9,608 nucleotides of DNA from an uncultured Nitrospira sp. Its GTDB lineage: Bacteria; Nitrospirota; Nitrospiria; Nitrospirales; Nitrospiraceae. The position numbers were made by a program, and so were the translations under genes. Below the pieces are notes generated by a model. The model searched no databases. It was not told where the DNA came from and was given only the letters and a program-made list of their open reading frames with translations. The DNA lies in contig CAMLHQ010000107.1 in the NCBI GenBank assembly GCA_946479785.1, positions 1 through 9,608 of the forward strand, written 5' to 3'. Shown piece after piece: positions 1 to 8,600 of the stretch (the stretch's first letter is position 1; each line of letters starts with the position of its first letter).

Positions 1-2093
1 GATGCGTCGGCCTGCCGGTCGTCCGGCAGCCAGCCGACCTCGATCTGTGCCGCCGTTCGATGGCGGGTGAATTTGATGGCGTTCGACAGCAGATTCGTCC
101 ACACGAGTTTCAAGAGCCGCCAGTCCCCCTGGCAGGGAGGCAGATCGCCGACCGTCAGATCGATCATCCGGTCTTCCTGCATCACCCATAAATCTTTCGC
201 CACTTCTCGTGCCAGCTCCGCCATCTTGACAGGGCGAACGTCCATGCCGGTACGGCCCAAGCGGGAGAATTCCAGCAAATCGTCGATCAATTCGCCCGCT
301 TGCACGGCGGCCTTCTTGACGATGCCCAGGCAGCGTTGGGCTTCGGCATTCAGATGCGGAGCATGGTCTTCTTCGACGATGCGGACAAAGGCGTCGATGG
401 TGCGCAACGGCGCCCGCAGGTCGTGCGAGACGGAATAGGAGAAACTTTGCAGCTCATTGTTGACGTCCGCCAGCGCCGCCGCCTGTTGGGTCAACTCGTC
501 GTTGGCGATCGTCAGCGCCCGATCGCGGTCGCGTAGCGCCTCCTCCACCCGCTTTTGCTGCGTGATATCCCGCGCTATCTTTGAGGCGCCGATGACCTTC
601 CCTTGCGCATCGAAAACCGGCGAGACGGTCAAGGAGACGTGGAACTCGGTTCCGTCTTTGCGTCGCCTGATCGTTTCGTACGGCTCGATCGGCACGCCTC
701 GCGCGACCTGTTCCAAAATTCTCCGTTCTTCATGCTGCCGTTCCGTCGGGATCAGGCGAGTCACGGGCCGTCCGATCATCTCGTCCGCGCTGTAGCCGAA
801 CAACCCTTCCGCTGCCCGGTTCCAACTCGTCACGATGCCGCGGAGATCCTTGCCGACAATCGCGTCCTCCGAGGACGTGACGATCGCGGCCATCTGCGCC
901 ATCGCGCGTTCCGCCTCCTTCCGGTCAGTAATGTCGATCAGCATATTGACGGCGCCGGCGACCGCTCCTGAGGCATCGAACACCGGATGCGGATGAGACA
1001 ATACGTGCCGTCTGGTGCCATCGGGACGCTCGATCGCAATTTCCTCTCCCTGGACGGCGCGGCCCTCCCCCAGCGTGACGGCCATCGGACATTCGTCTAA
1101 AGGAAGAAGCGATCCATCCAGTCGGTAAATTTTCCAGGAGCCGCACCATTGATCCTTTCCGATCTCCGGCTCGCGCCCCCACAAGACAACGGCCGCTTGG
1201 TTATAGAGCTGGATGCGTCCCTGCGCGTCACAGGTGTACACGGCGGCGGGAAGCCCCTCGATCAGCTCACGATACTTCGCCTCGCTGATCTGCAAGGCTT
1301 CTTCGAACCTCTTGCGCTCCGTCACGTCGCGGGTGAAGCAGCGTGTATGGACGAACTTTCCGCCCTCGAACAAGACGTTGGAGTTGATCAGCACATCGCG
1401 GATCGAGCCGTCCTTGCAGCGGAGTCGTGTCGAGTACTCGTGCAATGTTTCTCCGTTCAGGAGACGGTTGAGGATATCTTCAATGACGGGCTGATCGACG
1501 TGAAACTCGCCGATGTGATGGCCGACATATTCCTCACGGCTGTATCCCAGCAAATCGAGCTCGGCCTGGTTCACCCGTAAAATAATTCCGTCCGGTCCGA
1601 CCCAGTGGATGCCGAGGCTGGCGTGTTCGAAGAACTCGGACAACTCTTCCTCGCTGCGGCGCAACGCCATCTCCACTCGCTCGCGCTCTTCGATCTCGGC
1701 TTCCAATCGGCGCTGCCTCTCCAACGCCTCCACGGCGCTCGTGCGAGCCTGATACTGGGCGCGCCTCATCGCTTCACCGACCCCGATGAGCACGAGGGTG
1801 CTGAAGAGATACAAGCTGAGTCCCCAAAGCTCTTTGGCCGAGAAGCTCAACACATCGGTCTCGACAAACAGCCAGCTCACAGCCAAATAACTGCCGATGA
1901 CCGTGGTCAAGGCCGGTCCCCAGCCTCCGTACCAGACGGCGATCCCCACAAAGCCAAAAATAGATGCCAGCGGGAGATGCGATCCCAAAATCGGATACAA
2001 CAGCCAACGCAGCAGCACGGCGCCTGCAACGCATAGCATGGCTACGCCATATCGGCGAAGAATCGAAGGCGAATCTGTATCCTGGTCTCTCAT
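1..2093 (-). CDS. Membrane-anchored multi-PAS sensor histidine kinase (DUF4118-PASx3-HisKA-HATPase), C-terminus cut by window edge
   Basis: The reading frame is open from an ATG at 2093 to the left edge (697 codons), with no stop in the window. Residues ~12-110 are hydrophobic with about four membrane helices, including the motif WYGGWGP; this matches DUF4118, the KdpD-type four-helix membrane domain. A charged coiled segment (~110-150) leads to three PAS domains at ~150-262, ~270-393 and ~400-516; the first two end in RDVTERK and IDITDRK, the third in the related ARDITQQK. The dimerisation helix contains SHDLRAPLR with phospho-acceptor His557, the variant typical of bacteriophytochrome-like kinases. 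The ATPase N-box follows (NLLSNAIKF, Asn671), and the remaining ATPase boxes lie off the window. The start is supported by the TGATG junction: the ATG overlaps the stop of the preceding gene by one base, which implies translational coupling. A purine-rich GGGGGAGGGAG lies somewhat far upstream. The protein probably autophosphorylates and passes phosphate to a receiver. The ligand is unknown, and no haem- or flavin-binding signature was identified in the PAS domains. Confidence 0.93.
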   Translation of the reverse strand, partial: MRDQDTDSPSILRRYGVAMLCVAGAVLLRWLLYPILGSHLPLASIFGFVGIAVWYGGWGPALTTVIGSYLAVSWLFVETDVLSFSAKELWGLSLYLFSTLVLIGVGEAMRRAQYQARTSAVEALERQRRLEAEIEERERVEMALRRSEEELSEFFEHASLGIHWVGPDGIILRVNQAELDLLGYSREEYVGHHIGEFHVDQPVIEDILNRLLNGETLHEYSTRLRCKDGSIRDVLINSNVLFEGGKFVHTRCFTRDVTERKRFEEALQISEAKYRELIEGLPAAVYTCDAQGRIQLYNQAAVVLWGREPEIGKDQWCGSWKIYRLDGSLLPLDECPMAVTLGEGRAVQGEEIAIERPDGTRRHVLSHPHPVFDASGAVAGAVNMLIDITDRKEAERAMAQMAAIVTSSEDAIVGKDLRGIVTSWNRAAEGLFGYSADEMIGRPVTRLIPTERQHEERRILEQVARGVPIEPYETIRRRKDGTEFHVSLTVSPVFDAQGKVIGASKIARDITQQKRVEEALRDRDRALTIANDELTQQAAALADVNNELQSFSYSVSHDLRAPLRTIDAFVRIVEEDHAPHLNAEAQRCLGIVKKAAVQAGELIDDLLEFSRLGRTGMDVRPVKMAELAREVAKDLWVMQEDRMIDLTVGDLPPCQGDWRLLKLVWTNLLSNAIKFTRHRTAAQIEVGWLPDDRQADA

Positions 2094-4465
2094 CACGGCG
2101 CTTCTGCCACTCCCTCCCCCTTGCCGCTCGTGACCTGCTCGTCGAGTGCTTCTCGAATTGTCCGATACAGCTCTTCCACCGCTGCTTCTTTGGTCAGCAA
2201 GACGGCAGCACCCGCCTTTAGAATCGCCCGCTGCGCTTCCTCGCCTGCCTGAACCGACAGGCCGATCACGATAGTCTCCGGATAACGCGTTCTAATGATG
2301 GCCGTGGCTTCCACACCATTGAGTTTGGGCATGTTGATATCCATCACGACCAATGAAGGCCGAAGCCGCCCGGCGATCTCCACCGCTTCTTCTCCATTCG
2401 ACGCCTCACCCACTACCTCCACGTCGTCATAGGCGTCCAACACACTTCGGAGACCTTGGCGAACCATGGCATGGTCATCGACGAGCAGGACGCGTATTCT
2501 CGCCGATGACAGTGCAGGCTGCAGAATATCCGGGGGCGAGTAGCCCGGAAGCGCCGAGTCTCGGCTGCTGACTGTAGGACGTGCGGACTCGGAACTCAGC
2601 ACTCCCGACTCAGCGCTGTTTGTGATCGGCAAAGTCAGGACGGCGGTGGTTCCTTTACCCGGTGCCGAGAGCAATTCGAACGTGCCGCCGAGCGCGTGCA
2701 TGCGCTCCCTGATGCTGAACAGCCCGAATTTTGATGAAGGTCCGCCGTGCGAGAAGGCGGCTGGATCAGCTCCGCGGCCTTCGTCATGCACGGTAATGCG
2801 CAGGAGATTTCCGTCCTGAGTCATGCGAACCGTGGCCGTTTCGACGCGGGCATGCTTGGTCACGTTGATGAGGAGCTCCCTGACGGACTGAAACAGGAGC
2901 ACAGATTGATCCTCGGGCAGCGTCACAGAGAGCCGGTCGTCGAGGTGTACCTTCACAGTCAACCGATGCTGCTGGCGCATTTGATCGCCGAGCCACTTCA
3001 GCGCGGCCGTGAGGCCGAATTCGTGAAGCGCCATCGGCGTCAGTTGAGCGACCAGCGTTCGCGTGTAGGTCAATGCCTGCTGCAGAATATCTTCAGATTC
3101 GCTCAACCAGCCTTCCACGTCCGGCTCCGTCATGCGGGCGCGGGACTGGGAGACCTTGAGGCGGGTGCACACCAGTAATTGCGCCAGATAGTCGTGGAGG
3201 TCCGTCGCGATACGGCGACGCTCGCGTTGTTCGGTGATCGTCAGTTCCGAAGCCAGTTGTCGCAGCAAAGTCTGCGACTGCAATAACTCCCGCGTCCGTT
3301 CAGCCACCCGATCTTCCAATTGGTCGGCGAGACGGCAGACCTTCTCGTGCATCGCATGGCGTTCCGACACATCCCGATTGGTTTCCAACACCAGGAGGCC
3401 GCCCTGCTCTTCAGTCATCGTCACCATTCGGCTTTCGACGACGACGGTCGTCCCGTCCTTCTTCCGCTGCCGAATCTCTCCCTGCCAGCGCCGGGCTTCG
3501 ATCAACTGCCGGTGAAACTCTTGCTCGGTCAGTGGCAAGGCCGTTTCGAGCAGTTGGTGGACTGGCCGGCCCGCTGCTTCCGAAACGGTAAAACCGTATA
3601 GTTCCTCTGCTCCCCGATTCCAATACATGACGCCACCGCCCAGGCGCCAGACGATGACCGCGTCGTGCGTCTGTGAGAGCAGGCCGGCCCGCCAGCGGAG
3701 TTCGACTTCCGTCCGCTTCCGCTCCGAGATGTCGCGCAAAATGCCGGTATAGCGGATTTCGCCGCTCGAGAAGCTCTCGCTGACTGCAATTTCCACCGGA
3801 AAGAGGTCGCCCTGCTGTCGCCGCCCCTTCACTTCCCGCCAAAGGCCGATCAGCCGCATCAATCGGCTCGTCGCGTCCGCAGGGGATCCATCGCCGAACT
3901 CCGAAAACCACGCCGGGATCAGCATCGAGACATTGCGGCCGATCAGGTCTTCGCTTCGATAGCCGAACATCCGTTCGCTGGCGGCATTACACGAGTGGAT
4001 GAGGCCGCTGGGGTCGAAGGTAATAATGCTGTCCACGGCGGTTTCGACGAGCCTGCGATATCGCTCCTCGCTTTCGCGCAACCGCCGTTCTGCCTGATGC
4101 TTGTAGAGGGCGATTTCGATTTGTGTCGTGAGATCCCGTTCTTCGAAAGGTTTCAGAATGTAGCCAAACGGCTCGGTCGTTGCGGCCCGTCGAAGAGTGT
4201 CCGTGTCCGAATGGGCGGTCAAGTAGACGATCGGGATATTGCGAAACGCGCGTATTCGCTCTGCGGTTTCGATGCCATCGGTATTGCCGCCCAACCGGAT
4301 GTCCATCAGGACGAGGTCCGGCGCCGTGGCCTTCGCCGTTGCGACCGCCTCATCTCCATCGGCGGCGATGCCGACGGAACGATACCCCGCCCTCTGTAGT
4401 TTTCCGGCCAAGTCGGCAGCCACGACGGCTTCGTCTTCGACGATGAGAATGTCAGCCTTGGGCAT
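2093..4465 (-). CDS. Hybrid histidine kinase/response regulator (REC-PAS-PAS-HisKA_3-HATPase-REC)
   Basis: 790 aa, cytoplasmic, with no membrane segments. An N-terminal receiver (1-~122) has acidic ED at 10-11, phospho-acceptor Asp55 (VLMDIRLGG), Thr83 and Lys105. PAS domains sit at ~132-250 and ~258-370; the first ends in RDISERK, the second in RDVSERH. A short coiled coil (~372-412) leads to a NarX/DegS-type HisKA_3 helix, [17 protein letters not shown], with His424. The HATPase (~515-615) has the N-box [10 protein letters not shown], the G1-box DEGRGAD and a [10 protein letters not shown] segment. A low-complexity Ser/Pro-rich linker (~616-655) joins a C-terminal NarL-family receiver (~656-775) with DD663-664, Asp709 (VVMDINMPK), Ser737 in the Thr position and Lys759. 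The chain ends soon after, so the HTH that normally follows this receiver type is absent. The start is supported by AAAGGCGGT five bases upstream and by the immediate receiver fold. The gene overlaps the upstream gene by 14 nt. Probable role: relay node in which an upstream kinase phosphorylates the first receiver. Partners are inferred only. Confidence 0.96.
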   Translation of the reverse strand: MPKADILIVEDEAVVAADLAGKLQRAGYRSVGIAADGDEAVATAKATAPDLVLMDIRLGGNTDGIETAERIRAFRNIPIVYLTAHSDTDTLRRAATTEPFGYILKPFEERDLTTQIEIALYKHQAERRLRESEERYRRLVETAVDSIITFDPSGLIHSCNAASERMFGYRSEDLIGRNVSMLIPAWFSEFGDGSPADATSRLMRLIGLWREVKGRRQQGDLFPVEIAVSESFSSGEIRYTGILRDISERKRTEVELRWRAGLLSQTHDAVIVWRLGGGVMYWNRGAEELYGFTVSEAAGRPVHQLLETALPLTEQEFHRQLIEARRWQGEIRQRKKDGTTVVVESRMVTMTEEQGGLLVLETNRDVSERHAMHEKVCRLADQLEDRVAERTRELLQSQTLLRQLASELTITEQRERRRIATDLHDYLAQLLVCTRLKVSQSRARMTEPDVEGWLSESEDILQQALTYTRTLVAQLTPMALHEFGLTAALKWLGDQMRQQHRLTVKVHLDDRLSVTLPEDQSVLLFQSVRELLINVTKHARVETATVRMTQDGNLLRITVHDEGRGADPAAFSHGGPSSKFGLFSIRERMHALGGTFELLSAPGKGTTAVLTLPITNSAESGVLSSESARPTVSSRDSALPGYSPPDILQPALSSARIRVLLVDDHAMVRQGLRSVLDAYDDVEVVGEASNGEEAVEIAGRLRPSLVVMDINMPKLNGVEATAIIRTRYPETIVIGLSVQAGEEAQRAILKAGAAVLLTKEAAVEELYRTIREALDEQVTSGKGEGVAEAP
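2587..2614. repeat. Four in-phase 7-bp tandem repeats within the linker of the REC-PAS-PAS-HisKA_3 kinase
   Basis: On the plus strand four heptads of form ACTCNNN follow each other without interruption: ACTCGGA, ACTCAGC, ACTCCCG and ACTCAGC. On the coding strand this reads as NNNGAGT units that encode part of a Ser/Glu-rich, low-complexity linker (~616-635) between the ATPase domain and the terminal receiver. Heptads are out of step with codons (7 nt against 3), so the protein shows no simple repeat; the period exists at DNA level only. Confidence 0.65.
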
Positions 4466-5576
4466 CGAGCACCGCCTTTGTGTCGGGTGATGGACCGATA
4501 TGCGAATCGAGGATGTGGAAGCTCAGTTCAAACGCACTTCCCGATCCGTTCTGCACTTTCAGGTCGCCATGGAGTTGCTTGCTCAGCATGCGAATCAGGC
4601 GCAAACCCAGCGACTCGGCCGTCTGCAAATCGAGCCCGGGAGGAAGCCCCCCGCCGTCGTCCTGGAAACGCAGCCGCACCGACTCGTTCCGCACGCTGCT
4701 CAACTGAATCTCGATGGAGCCCTGCTCCCGTCCCACAAAGGCATGTTTGAGGCTGTTGGTCGCCAATTCGTTGAGAATGAGTCCGCAAGGAATCGCCTTG
4801 TCGATCGGGAGGAACACCGGTTCCAGTTCCATGTGCAGCCGGATTTTTGACGAGACTTCTCCGTGAGCCAGAAACAATTCGTTCATGACGTTGCGAATGT
4901 ACGCGCCGAGCTCTGTGTGGGCCAGATCCGCAGATTGGTAGAGCTTCTCATGCACCAACGCCATCGAGCGGACCCGGTCGCGGGTGTCCCGGAACAGCGT
5001 CCGCATCGCCGGATCGGGCAGTCGGTCCGCCTGAAGATCGATCAGGCTCGAAATCACCTGAAGATTATTCTTCACGCGGTGATGGACTTCCTTGAGCAGG
5101 ATGTCCTTTTCGCGCAGTGAGGCCTTCAATTGCTTCAGCCGCTCTTCGATTTCCACTTCCATTGAACGGTTCATCGTCGCCAGCGCCCGCGTCTTGCGGA
5201 ACAGATCTACGAACACGGCAACTTTCGATTTCAGAATCAGCGGATTGACCGGCTTGCTCAAATAGTCGACCGCCCCCGCGCCGTAGCCTTGCAGCACGTC
5301 TTCGTCTTCGCGGTAGTAGGCGGTCAGAAAAAGGATAGGAATGTGTTGAGTGCGCTTGCGCTGCTTGATCAATTGCGCCAATTCGTACCCGCTCACATCC
5401 GGCATCCGCACGTCCATGACGATGACCGCAAACTCGTCCGCGATGAGCGCGAGCAGAGCTTCGTCGGCCGTGCGCGCCTTGAAGAGCCGATAATCGGGAC
5501 AGGCGAGTACGCTCTCGAGCACGTCGAGATTCCGCGTATCGTCGTCCACCAGAAGAATGTTGACGAGGTCCTTCAT
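4452..5576 (-). CDS. Response regulator-histidine kinase fusion (REC-HisKA_2-HATPase)
   Basis: 374 aa, soluble. Residues 1-~125 form a canonical receiver: acidic DDD at 11-13, phospho-acceptor Asp55 ([10 protein letters not shown]), Thr85, and Lys108 in LSKPV. A coiled coil (~128-160) follows. The HisKA_2 helix [16 protein letters not shown] (His165/His166, either of which could be the acceptor; the His just before Arg fits the HWE/HisKA_2 pattern) leads into an ATPase domain (~265-355) with the N-box [20 protein letters not shown] and LGLRLI. HisKA_2 kinases lack the classic HisKA four-helix sequence and usually signal to separate receivers. A receiver in front suggests control of kinase activity by phosphate from another kinase, plausibly the large HAMP hybrid just upstream. 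The ATG is followed at once by receiver strand 1, so this start is well placed; a weak GGAA lies ten bases upstream. It is separated from the upstream gene by 93 bp and overlaps the downstream gene by 14 nt. Confidence 0.95.
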   Translation of the reverse strand: MKDLVNILLVDDDTRNLDVLESVLACPDYRLFKARTADEALLALIADEFAVIVMDVRMPDVSGYELAQLIKQRKRTQHIPILFLTAYYREDEDVLQGYGAGAVDYLSKPVNPLILKSKVAVFVDLFRKTRALATMNRSMEVEIEERLKQLKASLREKDILLKEVHHRVKNNLQVISSLIDLQADRLPDPAMRTLFRDTRDRVRSMALVHEKLYQSADLAHTELGAYIRNVMNELFLAHGEVSSKIRLHMELEPVFLPIDKAIPCGLILNELATNSLKHAFVGREQGSIEIQLSSVRNESVRLRFQDDGGGLPPGLDLQTAESLGLRLIRMLSKQLHGDLKVQNGSGSAFELSFHILDSHIGPSPDTKAVLDAQG

Positions 5577-5599
5577 GATTGGTTCATTCCGTTTGTATG

Positions 5600-5642
5600 G
5601 TTTGTCTTGTTTGTTTTGGTTAACCAGATAAACAAGACAAAC
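5600..5642. repeat. Intergenic imperfect palindrome built of 9-bp GTTTGT-type units
   Basis: The 93-bp gap between the large kinase and the receiver-HisKA_2 kinase contains a perfect 13-bp inverted repeat: GTTTGTCTTGTTT at 5600-5612 and its complement at 5630-5642. The arms converge on the short palindrome GGTTAACC at 5618-5625. On the plus strand GTTTGT recurs every nine bases at 5591, 5600 and 5609; on the minus strand the same 9-bp pattern (GTTTGTCTT, GTTTATCTG) runs in from the other side. The transcript could fold into a hairpin, but no U-tract follows, so it is not a standard terminator. It could be an operator, an mRNA-processing or stability element, or a copy of a dispersed intergenic repeat. 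Confidence 0.7.
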
Positions 5643-5669
5643 AATCTTCCAACCACATCAACGTTCTGT

Positions 5670-8600
5670 TCATCGGTACAGCCATACGCGCAGCATCGAC
5701 AACAACTGTTCCGTATTGACCGGCTTGGCGACGTAATCGGACGCGCCGGCCTCCAGGCATTTTTCCCGATCGCCTTTCATAGCTTTAGCCGTGAGGGCCA
5801 GAATCGGCAACGAGCGAAACGCCGGCTGCTTGCGGATTTCGCGTATCGTCGCATAGCCGTCCATTTCCGGCATCATGATGTCCATCAACACGACGCTGAG
5901 ATCCGGCGTGTGCTCGATCAGCTCGATCGCATGGCGACCGTTGGTGGCGCTGATGACATCCATCTCCTGATTTTCCAACACCGTGGTCAGAGCGAAAATG
6001 TTGCGGGCGTCGTCGTCCACCACGAGCACTTTATGGCCGTGGAGCGCTTCATTGGATTGGTGCAACCGCTCCAGCAATTGTTGCTTGGGCTCGGGCAGAT
6101 CGGCGACCACCCGATGTAAAAACAAGGCCGTCTCGTCGAACAACCGCTCGGGCGATCGCACGTCCTTCAGCACGATGCTCTTGGCCACAGCCTTCAACCG
6201 GCGTTCTTCCTCGGGGCTCAAATCCTTTCCCGTGAACACCACGATCGGCACGTTCCCGAGCGCCGGGTCAGCCTTGACCTGATCGAGCAGCTCGAACCCG
6301 CTCATGTCGGGCAGCCGGAGGTCGAGCACGCAGCAATCGTATGCCTGGCTGCGCAGTGCCTCCAACGCCGCCCCGCCCGTACCGACGTTGTCGATTTCGA
6401 TGTCGTCGTGCAAAAGCAGTTCGGTAATGCTGCGGCTTTCAATCTCGTTGTCCTCGACAACCAACAGCCGTTTGAGATGGGGCGTGATGAAATTCCGGAT
6501 GCGGTCGAAACAGGATTCCAATCCCTCCGTCGTGACCGGCTTGACCATATAGGAAAATGCGCCGTGCGCCAGGCCATGCTGCTGCTCCTCTTCCAATGAA
6601 ATGATCTGCACGGGGATATGCCGGGTCTTCGGATTCAGCTTGAGATTGTTCAAGACGGTCCACCCCAGCATGTCGGGCAGGAAGATATCCAAGGTGATGG
6701 CGGCCGGCAGATATTCGAGGGCAAGATCCAGCGCTTGCTTACCTCTGGACGCCACGATGCCTTTGAAGCCCTTGTCACGCGCCAGGCCCAACAACACGCG
6801 CGCGTAATGCGGATCGTCTTCCACGATGAGCAAGACCAGGTCGCCCTCCTGCACCGTTTCACGGTCATCCGCGATTTTCTCCTCCCCGACTACCGGAAGG
6901 ATCGTCAGGGAAGGGGCTTGCCCCGCGGTCGGGAGTGCGATGCCGGCTGACCGGATCTCCGCCGATGACGGACCCGTGTAGACCAGCGGCAGATAGAGCG
7001 TGAATGTGCTCCCTTGCCGCGGTTCGCTGGACAATCGGATTTCTCCACCGAGCAGCGTCGCTAATTCACGGCTGATCGCGAGGCCCAATCCCGTCCCTCC
7101 GTACTTACGGCTCGTGCCCGCGTCGGCCTGTTGAAACGCTTCGAAGATCAACTTCTGTTTCTCGGGCGCAATCCCGATTCCCGTGTCGGCGATCGCGAGG
7201 GCCATGACCGTGTGAGCGCGGCTCAGCACCGGATGCTCCGACGTCCATCCTTCCGTGGCGAGCCGTACGTTCATCGCGACATGACCGTGAGAGGTGAATT
7301 TGAATGCGTTGGACAGCAGATTCTTCAGGATCTGCTGCAGGCGCTTGGGATCGGTGGTAAAGGCGCGCGGGAGTCCGCCGTCGAACTCCAGATGGAACGG
7401 GAGATTTTTCGATTCGGCGATGTGTTTGAAGTTGCGCTCAACGCTCTCGCGGAGAGCGAGGAACGTCATCTCTTCCGCCTCGACCGTCACCGTGCCGGAC
7501 TCGATCTTCGACAGGTCCAAAATATCGTTGATGAGATTCAGCAGGTCCGAGCCGGCGCTGTGAATATTTCTGGCGAACTCCACCTGCTTCTGCGACAAAT
7601 TGCCGCTCGTGTTGTCGCCCAGCTGCTGCCCGAGGATCAGGATGCTGTTTAGCGGCGTACGCAGCTCATGCGACATATTGGCCAGGAATTCTGACTTGTA
7701 CTTCGATGTGAGCGCCAGCTCTGCGGCTTTTTCTTCGAGCGCGCGGCGGGCCTGCTCGACTTCCTTGTTTTTGCGTTCGACTTCCGTGTTGCGTTCGGCC
7801 AATTGTTTGGCCTTCCGTTCGAGTTCCTCGTTCGTCTGTGTGAGTTCCTTTTGTTGCGATTGCAGTTCGGTCGTGAGCTGCTGGGATTGCTGCAATAGAT
7901 TCTCCGTTCGCATCGTCGCTTCGATGGTATTGAGCACCACGCCGATGCTCTGCGTCAGTTGCTCAAGGAACGTGAGGTGGGTCACGGTGAAGGTGTGTAG
8001 CGACGCCATTTCGATGACCGCCTTCGTCTGTCCCTCGAACAAGACCGGCAACACCACGATATTGGCCGGCAGCGATTCTCCCAAGCTCGAGTGGATCACC
8101 GTATAGGAAGCGGGGACTTCGGTGAGCAAAATCCGTTGCTTCTCCAGCGCGCATTGTCCGATCAAGCCTTCACCGACGCCGATTCGTTCCGGTGGTGCGC
8201 GGTGACTGGCGTAGGCGGCCAAGAGACGCAGAGACGGTTTCTGCCCTTCCACGATGTCCATCTGATACATCGTGCCCTCCTGCGCTTCGACGAGAGGAGC
8301 CAGTTCCGACAACAACATCTGGCCGACGGTAAAGAGGTCCCGCTGACCCTGCAACATGCGCGTAAACTTCGCCACATTGGTCTTCAACCAGTCCTGCTCC
8401 TGATTGCGTTCGGTCGTCACACGTAAGTTATCGATCATGGTGTTGATGTTGTCCTTCAATTCCGCCACTTCTCCGCGCGTTTCCACCTGAATAGACCGGG
8501 TCAGGTCGCCCTTCGTCACGGCCGTCGCCACTTCTGCGATCGCGCGCACCTGCGTGGTGAGATTCGCGGCTAACAGATTGACGTTGCCGGTCAAGTCCTT

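Noticed and set aside
925..1182. Short minus-strand frame of 85 codons
   Set aside because: It lies in a different frame from the continuous multi-PAS kinase, which encodes recognisable PAS domains across the same bases.
5600..5642. Rho-independent terminator for the poly-HAMP kinase
   Set aside because: The stem is AT-rich and is followed on the transcribed strand by CATACAAACGG rather than a run of U, so it does not meet the usual criteria.
5577..5669. Promoter for the three downstream kinases (TTGGAA with a TTATCT-like element on the minus strand)
   Set aside because: The spacing is about 15-16 bases, the -10 match is poor, and both lie in low-complexity repeat sequence, so chance is a sufficient explanation.
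5289..6119. Plus-strand open frame of 276 codons crossing the intergenic palindrome
   Set aside because: It lies antisense to two strongly supported kinase genes and spans the end of one and the start of the other. Its translation shows no domain, and its middle is just the AT-rich repeat.
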